This document shows positions 15,623 to 24,043 of a stretch of DNA of 64,000 nucleotides, piece by piece (within the stretch, counting starts at the first letter, position 1; each line of letters starts with the position of its first letter). Origin of the DNA: Microbacterium sp. B35-30 (lineage in GTDB: Bacteria; Actinomycetota; Actinomycetes; Actinomycetales; Microbacteriaceae); contig NZ_MWLQ01000003.1 in NCBI RefSeq assembly GCF_010634855.1, forward strand, positions 106,722 through 170,721, read 5' to 3'. Both the position numbers and the translations under genes were made by a program. The notes beneath the pieces are model-generated. The model did no database searches and was not told where the DNA came from. It was given only the letters and a program-made list of their open reading frames with translations.

Positions 15623-18460
15623 TCAGCGGCGCCCGAAGACCGTCAGCTCGGCTGCTCCGCCCCACACGCCGCCCTGCTGGCTCGACAGGCCGACGAGCTT
15701 CACGTAGCGCGCCCGCGTCGCCGCGAAGGGCACGTTGGTCTGGGCGGTGCCGTCGGGGAACGCGCCGGCCGCAACGGCCGAGCCCCAGGTCGCGTTGTCG
15801 TTCGAGAGGTAGATCTCGTACCCCTTCATGCGCCCGTTGGTGCCGACCTGGCGTGGCAGGTGACCGAGTCCTTCCACCGAGTGCTCACTGCCAAGGTCGA
15901 GCGTGATCCAGTGCGGATACGCCGGCACCTGCGACGACCATCGCGTGTGCCAGAAGGTCGCGGGGTTTCCGTCGATCGCCCTGACCGCGGCATCCCCGGG
16001 CGCCTCCTCGCTGCTCACGCCCGCGATCGACAGGCGCGACCGCGGAATCACGCCGGCCGGCAGCACGTTCACGGCGCCGGCGGCCGAGACCGTTCCCTCC
16101 GAGCGACGCGGCTTGTACGTGCCTGTGACGGACAGTTCGGCGCTGCCGGCAGCGGCGTCGGCCGGAGCGGTGACGGCCCAGGTCGTGCGGACGAGCTCCC
16201 CGTGGGCGAGTTCATCGAACTCTGCCGGCGACGTCGCCTCGACCCTCCATCCGGCCGGAACGCGCAGGTCGACCGCGATCGAGTGCATGCGCTTCGCCGA
16301 GTTGTTCGTGAATGCGGTGGTCACGATGGTCGCCTCGCCCGGGACGACCTCGACGGCGCCCTCGAAGGCCACCCACGCGTCCTGGGGTGACAAGCGCTCG
16401 CTGTCGGTGGAGACCTCGAAGATGCGCGCGCCGTCGCGGTTGATCCACGTCGCGGTGAGCGTCTCCGGCTTGACCGTCGTGTCGACCTCGAGGCGAACGA
16501 ACACATGCGGCTCGACCGCGCTGTGCACGAGTGACGGATGCGGCACGTTGAGGCTCGGGATCACCGAGCTGTGCATCGGGCTGACGATGAACTGCCAGAA
16601 CTCGTCGTAGCCGACGCGGTGCCCGTAGTCGAGTGCGCGCGAGACGTGGATGTCGCCCCCGAGCAGGAACACTCCTCCGATGCGGTTCTCCTTGACGAAG
16701 TCGAGGATCATGTCGCGCTCGTGCGCGTACGTTCCCCAGTCGTCCGACTCGCCGTTCTGCTTGTCGTCCCAGATCATGCCCGTGGCCAGGCACTTGAAGG
16801 TCGCCGTGCTGGCCAGCAGCTTCTGCTGCAGCCACTCCCACTGGACGCGGCCGATGGCCGTGGTCTTCGCGGAGTCGGCCCAGCTCTGCTCGGTGCGGCT
16901 GAACCAGCGGGGGTCGAGCACGAAGAACTCGATCGGGCCCCGGCGGAACGACGTGTAGATCCCCTCGCCGGCCTCGGTGCGCACGGTGAGCGGCATGCCC
17001 GCGAGGTCGTGGCCGAACGTCGCGTTGGCGCGGTAGTCGACGAAGGCCGTGCGGTTGTTCCGCTTGCCCGCGAGGTCGCCGTGCACGTCGTTGCCCCCGA
17101 AGTCGTGGTCGTCCCACGTCGCCCAGATCGGCATCGAGCGCGTCACCGCGTTCACCTGAGGCACCTGGAGGAAGCCCCGCTGCTTCGACCGCGCCGTCAC
17201 GAGGTTGGTGCTGTCGATGTAGGGGGTGTCACCCAGCATGACGAACGCCTCGCAGCCTTCGGCACGGATGCGATCCCAGATGTGGTTGGACTCGGTCCAC
17301 ACGCAGGACCCGAGGCCCATGACGAGCTTCGCCGGCTTGTTCTCCGGTGCCGCCGTCACGAAGGAGCCGCTGATGTCGAGCCCGGGGATGGGCTCGCCCG
17401 CCGGGGTGATCGAGTATGTGTAGGCGGTCTGCGGTCGGAGGCCCTGCAGGTCGAACAGCACGGTGCTGTCGTTGGCGGCTGACACGGATGCCTGGACCGT
17501 GCCCGATTCGCCATGCTCGGGCGTGAAGGCGCACACCCAGAGGCTTCGGTCCAGGAGGTCGTCGCCGGGGCGGAAGAGGATCCGCGAGTGCTCGGTGCCG
17601 GTGTCACCGACGAGCGGGCCGGCGATCGGCTGCAGCGTCGGAACGACCTCGGGAGCGGTGCCCGCGATCACGGTCTGCACGTACGAGGCGAGGGCGGTGA
17701 AGAACATCTCGCTGTCGGCGACGGCGCCCGCGGGCTGGATGGGCGCGCCGGTCGCGTTGTAGCACTTGTCGATGGTCAGGCTCGTCAGCAGGAAGCGCCC
17801 GCGGCCGTGTGCGCCTTCCAGGAGTGCCGGCGGGCGGCCGGTCGCGGTGCACGCGAGCAGCACGCGCATGCGCCGCCAGTCGAGCAGCGATTCCCAGCTG
17901 ACGCGGATCTGCGTCGACCTGCCGGTGAAGACCTTGCCGTCCGACACGCGCAGGTGCGAGACGAGCGGGTGGTCGAGAGCGACCGGGTGGATCGTGTCGT
18001 AGTCGGTGTCGTTCCGGGTGGCGCCGAGCGGCGCCGGCAGATACGACACCGTGGAGTGGTACTGGTCGGACTGCGCCATGTCGAGCACGACGCCGCCCGC
18101 CTCGACGAAGGCACGAATCGAGTCGGCGTGCGTGGTGATGTACGCGCCGTACGTCGGAGCGTTGTTGGTGAAGGTGCCGAAGGCGATGAGCTCGACGCCC
18201 TGCTCGGTGGCGGACTTCGCCGGGTCCAGGTCGACGACCGTGACCCCCGCCTTGCGCAGGAGTTCGGCGAGGCCGGTGGCGTTGGTCCAGGGGTCCCGGT
18301 ACTCGAGCACGGCCGCGCGGAGGGACGTCACCGCGAGCGCCGGAGTGCTGGGAAGGACCACGGCGGCCGCCGCTGCTGCCGCGCCTCCCAGGAGGAAGCC
18401 GCGGCGGCCCGTGGTGAAGGCGCCGGAGGCGGACGATGTGGGCGGGGGCTTGCGGGTCAC
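15623..18460 (-). CDS. Secreted PhoD-like metallophosphatase with ThuA-like, NEW3 and F5/8-type C domains
   Basis: A 945-residue exported protein. A twin-arginine signal with RRGFLLGG at 19-26 is followed by an Ala-rich hydrophobic core and a probable cut after ALA. Residues about 45-280 resemble a ThuA/GATase-like domain (AFVEAGGVVLDMAQSDQ). A PhoD-type N-terminal beta domain and metallophosphatase core follow, with GSCVW, VMLGDTPYID, WDDHDFGGND and LLGGDIHVSR as metal ligands. A NEW3-like domain (EVVPGEATIVTTAF) and a C-terminal discoidin-type domain (IDGNPATFWHTRW...YPHWITLDLG) end the protein. It should hydrolyse phosphate esters outside the cell, possibly bound to sugar polymers. The GTG at 18460 has AGGAG 5 nt upstream. 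Confidence 0.85.
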   Translation of the reverse strand: MTRKPPPTSSASGAFTTGRRGFLLGGAAAAAAAVVLPSTPALAVTSLRAAVLEYRDPWTNATGLAELLRKAGVTVVDLDPAKSATEQGVELIAFGTFTNNAPTYGAYITTHADSIRAFVEAGGVVLDMAQSDQYHSTVSYLPAPLGATRNDTDYDTIHPVALDHPLVSHLRVSDGKVFTGRSTQIRVSWESLLDWRRMRVLLACTATGRPPALLEGAHGRGRFLLTSLTIDKCYNATGAPIQPAGAVADSEMFFTALASYVQTVIAGTAPEVVPTLQPIAGPLVGDTGTEHSRILFRPGDDLLDRSLWVCAFTPEHGESGTVQASVSAANDSTVLFDLQGLRPQTAYTYSITPAGEPIPGLDISGSFVTAAPENKPAKLVMGLGSCVWTESNHIWDRIRAEGCEAFVMLGDTPYIDSTNLVTARSKQRGFLQVPQVNAVTRSMPIWATWDDHDFGGNDVHGDLAGKRNNRTAFVDYRANATFGHDLAGMPLTVRTEAGEGIYTSFRRGPIEFFVLDPRWFSRTEQSWADSAKTTAIGRVQWEWLQQKLLASTATFKCLATGMIWDDKQNGESDDWGTYAHERDMILDFVKENRIGGVFLLGGDIHVSRALDYGHRVGYDEFWQFIVSPMHSSVIPSLNVPHPSLVHSAVEPHVFVRLEVDTTVKPETLTATWINRDGARIFEVSTDSERLSPQDAWVAFEGAVEVVPGEATIVTTAFTNNSAKRMHSIAVDLRVPAGWRVEATSPAEFDELAHGELVRTTWAVTAPADAAAGSAELSVTGTYKPRRSEGTVSAAGAVNVLPAGVIPRSRLSIAGVSSEEAPGDAAVRAIDGNPATFWHTRWSSQVPAYPHWITLDLGSEHSVEGLGHLPRQVGTNGRMKGYEIYLSNDNATWGSAVAAGAFPDGTAQTNVPFAATRARYVKLVGLSSQQGGVWGGAAELTVFGRR

Positions 18461-18701
18461 GTGTGCTCCTGGGGATGTGCGCGCGTGGGCGCGGGCGTCG
18501 GCCTGCGAGGACCGCTGCGACCGGCGGGTACCGGGCGCGCTGCCAGTCTTCGGAGCGTCGGCGGTGCGTTTCAACGCGCCGCGCGAGTTGTCGAGACATG
18601 TTCGACCCGTGTTCACGGGCCTGTTCGTGCAGACCGGCGATTATCGGCGCGCGAAGGTGAACAACTCCCTCAGGGTGTCAGTGTCGTGTCAATACAAGTG
18701 C
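18461..18701. other. Intergenic gap upstream of the PhoD-like gene
   Basis: 241 nt between two same-strand genes. It contains a possible minus-strand -10 GATAAT (plus-strand 18640-18645) without a convincing -35. No small gene or hairpin of note was seen. Confidence 0.4.
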
Positions 18702-19193
18702 TCAGGCACCGTCGAGGGTCGGTGGCAGGGTGAAGACGATCTCCTCGATCTCGCGGCCGACGCCCGGGGCGTAGTCGACGTTGCGCGACACCTCGGTGAA
18801 CCCGACCTTCTGCAGCACGGCGATCGACGCGGCGTTGTGGGCGGCGGCGCGCGCGAACAGCGGGCGGATCGGCTCGCGCGAGATCAGCAGACGCAGCGCC
18901 GCGGTCGCGACGCCGCGGCCCCACGCGTGACGGGCGATCCAGAACGTGACCTCGCGGTCGCCGTCGATGGTGAACGAGGCCGCGGTGCCGGCGAAGCCGC
19001 CGTTCTCGGTGACCACGAAGGAGAGGACGTCCCCAGCGGCGCGCTCGCGGGCGATCCACGAATCGAACGCGGCGCGGTCGTCGGGATCCTGAGCGGTGAA
19101 CGCGGCCATGGCGATGGCCTCGCGATCGCGCATCATCTCGAAGATCGCGTCGAGGTCGTCGTCATCCAGCGCCCGCAGCTCGATGTGGTTCAC
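18702..19193 (-). CDS. GNAT family N-acetyltransferase
   Basis: A 163-residue acetyltransferase of the RimJ/RimL-like type. It starts IELRALDDDDLDAIFEM, has the acetyl-CoA-binding region WGRGVATAALRLLI (Q/R-x-x-G-x-A) and ends with the NAASIAVLQKVGF motif. It transfers an acetyl group from acetyl-CoA to an amine or protein N terminus; the acceptor is unknown. The GTG at 19191-19193 starts the conserved fold directly; another GTG lies three codons upstream. It is 56 nt downstream of the GntR gene on the same strand and could be co-transcribed. Confidence 0.85.
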   Translation of the reverse strand: MNHIELRALDDDDLDAIFEMMRDREAIAMAAFTAQDPDDRAAFDSWIARERAAGDVLSFVVTENGGFAGTAASFTIDGDREVTFWIARHAWGRGVATAALRLLISREPIRPLFARAAAHNAASIAVLQKVGFTEVSRNVDYAPGVGREIEEIVFTLPPTLDGA

Positions 19194-19248
19194 GAGCCCC
19201 ACGCTAGCCACGGCATCCGTCACGGAGAAGAGCGCGCGGCATGTGGGC

Positions 19249-19887
19249 TCAGACGAAGCCGTGGATGCGGCGCAGCACTTCTTCGGCGTGATGCCCGTCA
19301 CGTCGGATGAAGGCCTCGCGGAACTGCTCGTAGGCCGCCGTCCGGCCCAGCGGGCACTCGATGAACGGCCGCCACCCGGCGATGTTGCGCCGGATCGCGA
19401 TCTCGTACTCGCGGATGAACTGGATGAGCGCGATGTTGTCGGTCGCCCTCGTGACGACGGCGAAGAACGCGTGGCTGGCGCGTGCGAGGCCGGTGTGGTC
19501 ATCGGCGCGGGACGCGGCGATCACGTCGTCCAGACGGTCGACGGCACTGGCGAGGGTGTCGTCGCTGCAACGGGCGACCGCCATGCGCACGGCCATCCCC
19601 ATGTTGTAAGCCACCAGCTCGAACGTGTCGGCCTCGGCTTTGTCGTTCGGCTGCGACACCCGCGTGTAGCGGTGGGGTGACACCTCCACCAGGCCCACGC
19701 GCTCGAGCCGCTGCAGCGCTTCGCGCACCGGCGTGCGCGAGACGCCGAGCCATTCGGCCAGCTCCTGGTCGCGCAGTCGCTCGCCCGGCGCGAGGCGGCC
19801 GTCGAGGATCGCTTCGCCCAGTCGCACGTACACCTCGTCTCCGAGGGCGGCGCGGCTCGGCTCGAGCGGGAGGAAGGGGGCAGTCAT
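19249..19887 (-). CDS. GntR family (FadR/FCD-type) transcriptional regulator
   Basis: A 212-residue regulator. An N-terminal winged helix (about 15-75) with GERLRDQELAEWLGVSRTPVREAL is followed by an all-helical FCD-like ligand domain (about 85-205). FCD regulators usually sense small acids and control nearby catabolic genes; no such operon is adjacent. The ATG at 19885-19887 was chosen, with a GTG nine bases upstream as an alternative; neither has a clear Shine-Dalgarno. An imperfect inverted repeat lies just upstream and could be its operator. Confidence 0.85.
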   Translation of the reverse strand: MTAPFLPLEPSRAALGDEVYVRLGEAILDGRLAPGERLRDQELAEWLGVSRTPVREALQRLERVGLVEVSPHRYTRVSQPNDKAEADTFELVAYNMGMAVRMAVARCSDDTLASAVDRLDDVIAASRADDHTGLARASHAFFAVVTRATDNIALIQFIREYEIAIRRNIAGWRPFIECPLGRTAAYEQFREAFIRRDGHHAEEVLRRIHGFV

Positions 19888-19898
19888 GGGTGGCACAA

Positions 19899-19928
19899 GT
19901 GTACGCCGAAGGATTCACACGCATACAC
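19899..19928. promoter_or_regulatory. Possible GntR operator
   Basis: GTGTACGC (19899-19906) and GCATACAC (19921-19928) form an inverted repeat matching at 7 of 8 positions, 11 nt upstream of the GntR ATG. Confidence 0.3.
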
Positions 19929-20243
19929 GACTCGAGGCGGCCGCGAATGCCGGCGATCCGCGGTTTCCGAAGCGGCGCATTTCACGGCATCCGACCCTCG
20001 CTCTTGCGCTGATATATCGGTACGATGAATCCGTCCACGTTTCGGCGTGGCCTATCCGGGGGGATCCGTCGACGCCCGGGCTTTCGAGCCATGCTCAGCC
20101 CGGGCGTACGATGGGAAACGGCTGCCCTCCGGTCTGCAACATTTGTGTCACCTTCCGAGAAGGGTCTCGCCGCGCGCGCGCGTCTTCACTACGTTGGAGT
20201 CAATCGCCGCAATCGCGGGGAGATCAACGAAGAACGGCAAGTA
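19929..20243. other. Non-coding region and long leader upstream of the cold-shock gene
   Basis: The 315 nt between the GntR gene's upstream site and csp hold two -10-like TACGAT hexamers (20021-20026 and 20107-20112), neither with a clear -35. If either is used, the csp mRNA has a leader of at least 125 nt, as is common for cold-shock mRNAs. No independent ORF is convincing. Confidence 0.4.
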
Positions 20244-20450
20244 ATGAGCACGCAGGGCACCGTCAAGTGGTTCAACTCCGAGAAGGGCTTCGGCTTCATC
20301 GCTCCCGATGAAGGCGGCGCAGACGTCTTCGCGCACTACAGCGCGATCGAGTCGAGCGGTTACCGCTCGCTCGAAGAGAACCAGCGCGTCGAGTTCGAGA
20401 TCGCGCAGGGACCCAAGGGTCTCCAGGCCGAGAACATCCGCCCGATCTGA
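20244..20450 (+). CDS. Cold-shock protein (CspA family)
   Basis: A 68-residue single cold-shock domain. It has [20 protein letters not shown] with RNP1 (KGFGFI, 14-19) and RNP2 (VFAHY, 28-32), and ends [16 protein letters not shown]. It binds single-stranded RNA/DNA and acts as an RNA chaperone. The ATG at 20244 begins exactly at the conserved start; in-frame sequence upstream is leader. The GC-rich hairpin after the gene is a likely transcript end. Confidence 0.95.
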   Translation: MSTQGTVKWFNSEKGFGFIAPDEGGADVFAHYSAIESSGYRSLEENQRVEFEIAQGPKGLQAENIRPI

Positions 20451-20477
20451 TCGGCGGATCGATCGCTTCACGCGGTC

Positions 20478-20521
20478 GAAGCCGCGGTGTCCCGCTTCTC
20501 TGAAGCGGGTGCCGCGGCTTC
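20478..20521 (+). terminator. Strong hairpin downstream of the cold-shock gene
   Basis: Nested perfect stems GAAGCCGCGG/CCGCGGCTTC (outer) and CCCGCTTC/GAAGCGGG (inner) have a 3-nt loop. It starts 27 nt after the stop. There is no T-run. Confidence 0.75.
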
Positions 20522-20587
20522 GTCGCGCCTGCTCACACCGCGTGAGCTGGCGTGCCGTGTGCGGGTCGACTCGGGCGCCGATCGACG

Positions 20588-22663
20588 CTAGTCGCGGTCG
20601 CCCCTCACCAGTTCGATGCCCGCCCCCGCAAACTGTCGCAGCGTCGCGTCCGGCAGGAACGCCCGCGTGAGCGCGCCGCCGATCCGGGTGAGGTCGCTCT
20701 CGTCGCGGAACAGCAGGTACATGGTCTCGTACCGGGGATGGAACTTCTGCTTGAACCGGTGCAGCGACCGAAAGCCGTAGACGGGCTCGAGCGCCTCGGC
20801 GAGCCTGTCGCTCAGGGCCGCGATCATGCCGGCGTCCGGTGGGTAGTCGTGGGCGAGCGGCGCTCCTGAAAGCGACAAGATCTCGGCGCCCTCTTCGCTG
20901 AAGTGCCTCGCGGACGAGCCGATGAGGTACTCCATCACGGGGCCGAAGCCGCCCTCGCGGCGGCGCATGAGGTCGAGCGTCCAGCCCCGCACGGCGCCCG
21001 CGGACCCGTACACCGGCAGCCACGACAGGAAGCCGTCGACATCGCCGTTCGGCGCGATGGCCAAGGCCAGGCGCACCTCCGGGTCCTCGGCCTCGACGAG
21101 GGTGCCGAGCGTGAACCCCATCTCGGGCAGCCCTTTGTCGCCGACCCACATCTCGGAGATCGCGCGCAGCTGCTGCTGCACGCCCCACGGCTCGTCCTGC
21201 AGCCGGGTCATCCGGAAGGTCATCTCCTCGCGCCCCGCGCGGTTGAGCGCGGTGCGCACCGAGTTCCACCGCTTGCCGGTGAACTCGAGGCCCGGCAGGT
21301 CCACGATGGTGTCATCGGCCACGACGAGGCTGCGCCACGAGACCGGCACCGCGGCCCGCGTCGCCTCGTCGGCGCTGAAGAAGCAGGGGACGAGCCCTGC
21401 GCGCTCGGCATCCTGGATGAACTCCTGAACGGATGCCGCGCGCGACGCGACCGGCCCGAGCGGGTCTGCAAGGGCCAGGGCGACGCCGGCGCGGCGCTGG
21501 TAGGCGACGATGCCGTCTGCGGTGCGCGCGTAGCTGTTGCCCTCCCACGTCGTCATCCACGACAGCGTGCCACCGCCGTCGGCGTGCAGCATCTGTTTGA
21601 CGTCGTCGACCTGCGGCGCGGGCTGCCGGCCCAGCGTCGATCGGCGGCGGGCGCGGAACGCCCGGCGCACCAGGATCAGGTAGACGAGCATCAGCAGCCA
21701 CATCGCGCCGCTCGCGAGTGCGAGCTCGGTCTCGCCGTCGATCGCCGCCTCGAGCTGCGCCTCGCTTGCCACGATGATCACCACGAGCACGAGCAGGGCG
21801 GTCAGCACGTTGACGGCGGCGAGGATCACCGCCACGACCCAGCTCCAGCGGCGGCCTCTGCGCAATCCGTTGGCGACGACCAGGATCACGACGGTGTCGA
21901 TGGCGAAGTCGATGAAGCCGCCGGACACCGGCTCCGTCGGGCCGAAGGGACCATCGGTGGGCACGAGGATGGTGACGATCTGGACCGCGCCCAGCACGAG
22001 TACGGCGATGAAGGAGATGAGGCGCTGCTCGCGGATCGTCGTGCGCTGGATGCGCAGGGACCGGTCGACGAACAGCACGAGCAGCACGGCGAGCAGGTGC
22101 TCGAGGTCGGCGAGGGTTCCCCAGAACAGCATCGCGACGAAGACGAAGCCGAGCAGCACCAGCCATGCCCGCACTCGCCAGGGGCTCCGTAACAGGCCGA
22201 TCGCGGCGGCGACGCACGCCATCGTGCCACCGGATGCGCCGACGTCGAGCGTCGCGGCCTGCGTCTGGGCCCACGCCCACGGCAGCTGCGAGAAGCCCCA
22301 CAGCAGCAGGGCGGTCGCGAAGATCGCGAAGAGCTGGCCGACCCAGTAATACGCGAGCGCGACGCGCGGCCCGCGGCGGAACTCGAGATACGCCATGCCC
22401 GCGAATCCCGAGATCGTGAAGACGTACACCCAGGGCTGGTTCACGAAGAAGGTGCCGGTGATCGGCGTCCACCAGCGACCTGCCTCGAAGGCGGGCAGTC
22501 CGTATGCGACGAGGTCATAGAGGTCGGACTCCTCGAAGGGCCGCCACAGCCCCTGCCACACCACGCCGACCACGAGGATCAGCGCGACCATCGTCAGCGT
22601 GCCGGGCACGCGTCGCATGCCCGCAAGCACGCGGTTCGGTCGGTGAGTCGCCCCGTCGCTCAT
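20588..22663 (-). CDS. MprF-like membrane protein with C-terminal DUF2156 domain
   Basis: A 691-residue protein. The N-terminal half has several transmembrane helices, the first six resembling a rhomboid fold (TFFVNQPWVYVFTISG, GASGGTMACVAAA) but without a convincing catalytic histidine. More helices follow up to about 340. The C-terminal part (about 370-690) matches DUF2156 of lysyl-phosphatidylglycerol synthases (VSWRSLVVADDTIVDLPGLEFTGKRW, GFGPVMEYLIG, FKQKFHPRYE). It probably transfers an aminoacyl group from tRNA to a membrane lipid, lowering surface charge; specificity is unknown. There are no close operon partners. Confidence 0.8.
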   Translation of the reverse strand: MSDGATHRPNRVLAGMRRVPGTLTMVALILVVGVVWQGLWRPFEESDLYDLVAYGLPAFEAGRWWTPITGTFFVNQPWVYVFTISGFAGMAYLEFRRGPRVALAYYWVGQLFAIFATALLLWGFSQLPWAWAQTQAATLDVGASGGTMACVAAAIGLLRSPWRVRAWLVLLGFVFVAMLFWGTLADLEHLLAVLLVLFVDRSLRIQRTTIREQRLISFIAVLVLGAVQIVTILVPTDGPFGPTEPVSGGFIDFAIDTVVILVVANGLRRGRRWSWVVAVILAAVNVLTALLVLVVIIVASEAQLEAAIDGETELALASGAMWLLMLVYLILVRRAFRARRRSTLGRQPAPQVDDVKQMLHADGGGTLSWMTTWEGNSYARTADGIVAYQRRAGVALALADPLGPVASRAASVQEFIQDAERAGLVPCFFSADEATRAAVPVSWRSLVVADDTIVDLPGLEFTGKRWNSVRTALNRAGREEMTFRMTRLQDEPWGVQQQLRAISEMWVGDKGLPEMGFTLGTLVEAEDPEVRLALAIAPNGDVDGFLSWLPVYGSAGAVRGWTLDLMRRREGGFGPVMEYLIGSSARHFSEEGAEILSLSGAPLAHDYPPDAGMIAALSDRLAEALEPVYGFRSLHRFKQKFHPRYETMYLLFRDESDLTRIGGALTRAFLPDATLRQFAGAGIELVRGDRD

Positions 22664-22717
22664 GCGATCACGATAGCGGCGGGCCGTCCAGCTCCCGCGT
22701 GGTAGGGCGGCTCGGGG

Positions 22718-22760
22718 CGTTTCGTCTCGGTCGCTGGCGCTCCCTCGCTCAACGACCGGG
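22718..22760. repeat. Dispersed repeat family, copy 1
   Basis: This copy has the unit CGTTTCGTCTCGGTCGCT followed by CCTCGCTCAACGACCGGG, the reverse complement of the GGTCGTTGAGCGAGC...GAGACGAAACG element found at 34776, 45855 and 50962. It lies between the DUF2156 and coiled-coil genes. Confidence 0.8.
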
Positions 22761-22774
22761 ACCTCTCCCGCTGC

Positions 22775-24043
22775 TCAGTGTCCGGGCGAGAGATGGGCGT
22801 AGTCGGCCAGGGCCCTCGCGTCCTCGGCATCGCGCATCGCGCGCCGCGCCGCGTCGAGGGCGGCGACCGGGTCCTCGGCCTGGCGGGCCTGGGCCAGCTC
22901 GCGCTGGGCCGAGAGCAGTCGCGACCTCGCGTCGGCGCCGGCATGAGCACGGGAGACGGATGCCTCGGTCTGTGCGAGTGCGCCGCGCGCGGCGGCGAGG
23001 GTTCCGGGCAGCGCCGTGCGCGCGCTCCGCAGGCGCTGCTGCGCGGTGCGGGCGTCCCCGAGGGCGAGGTCGAGGCGACTGCGCAGGCGCGCGATGGCGT
23101 CGACCGTGCGGGTCGGGCGGCGCGCGGCATCCGTCTCGATGCCGGTGAGTTCCTGCTCGATGGCGCGGAGCTCACCGCCCAGCCGTTCGGCTTCGGGGGC
23201 GGCGAGGTGCTCGCGGGTCACGGACGCCTGGCGCAGGGCGGCGCGCGCCGCCGCGATCTCGCCGGGAGCGGCCTGCGCCGCCTGCAGGACGAGGCGGTGC
23301 GTCTCTTCGAGGTTGCGCGCGTCGGCTTCGGCCTGGCGGAGCGCCCGTTCGGCGGCGGCGAGATCGGGCAGCGCACTCAGCGAGGCGTCGGCGGCGCGCG
23401 CGGCGGCGGCGTCGAGGTGCCGCTCGGCGACGGCGACCTGCGACAGGGCCGCATGCGCGGAACGCGAGGCGGTGTGCCATTCCTCCTCGGCGAAGCGCGA
23501 CGACAGCTCTGCGACCAGCGCGGCCGGGTCGCCCATCGACGCACGCAGCTCGGCCAGTCGGCGGCGGGTCGCATCGATCTGGCCCGCGGCCGACACATGC
23601 GCGGTGACCCACGCGCCGTGCTCCCGGCGCGCGGCGGCCACCGTGGCGAGGGCTTCGCCGGCACGCTTGTCGATGCGTGCCGAGACGCGGCGCACCTCGG
23701 CGGGGGCGACGGCGGGGTCGCTGATCGCGCGGTAATCCTCGAACGCGTCGTCGCGGACGTGCTGCGCGGTGAGGCGCGCCCGCCGGAGCGACGACGGCGC
23801 ATCCCCGCCGTAGAGCGCTCCCGAGAGCGCGACCTCGAGGTCGAGCTCGCCGACCTCGTCGTCGAGCCGCACGAGGGTGGCACCGGCCTTCGCCCGGGTC
23901 TGCTCGGCCGCAGCGCGGGCGCGAGGCGAGCGCCGTGCCCGCCGCACCGCCCACACCAGGACGGCGACGGCGATCGCCGTCACGCCGAACACGACCAGGG
24001 CCGGCACGAGCCACCCGACGATCGCGGTGGAGAGCTCAGCCAT
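22775..24043 (-). CDS. Membrane-anchored alanine-rich coiled-coil protein of unknown function
   Basis: A 422-residue protein with one N-terminal transmembrane helix (about 7-29), an Arg-rich stop-transfer segment, and then about 390 residues that are almost entirely charged and alanine-rich with heptad character (repeated ARAALRQA, LDLALGDARTAQQRLRSA). It should form a long cytoplasmic coiled coil, like septation-ring EzrA or phage-shock-type scaffold proteins, though no family was recognised. The ATG at 24041-24043 overlaps the HAD phosphatase stop by 8 nt, so the two are coupled. Confidence 0.75.
   Translation of the reverse strand: MAELSTAIVGWLVPALVVFGVTAIAVAVLVWAVRRARRSPRARAAAEQTRAKAGATLVRLDDEVGELDLEVALSGALYGGDAPSSLRRARLTAQHVRDDAFEDYRAISDPAVAPAEVRRVSARIDKRAGEALATVAAARREHGAWVTAHVSAAGQIDATRRRLAELRASMGDPAALVAELSSRFAEEEWHTASRSAHAALSQVAVAERHLDAAAARAADASLSALPDLAAAERALRQAEADARNLEETHRLVLQAAQAAPGEIAAARAALRQASVTREHLAAPEAERLGGELRAIEQELTGIETDAARRPTRTVDAIARLRSRLDLALGDARTAQQRLRSARTALPGTLAAARGALAQTEASVSRAHAGADARSRLLSAQRELAQARQAEDPVAALDAARRAMRDAEDARALADYAHLSPGH

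Noticed and set aside
18600..18700. Pho box (GTTCAC direct repeats) upstream of the PhoD-like gene
   Set aside because: GTTCAC on the plus strand is followed by a GTTCGT 12 nt on, in the wrong orientation and spacing for a Pho box; the minus-strand GTTCACC has no second unit 11 nt away.
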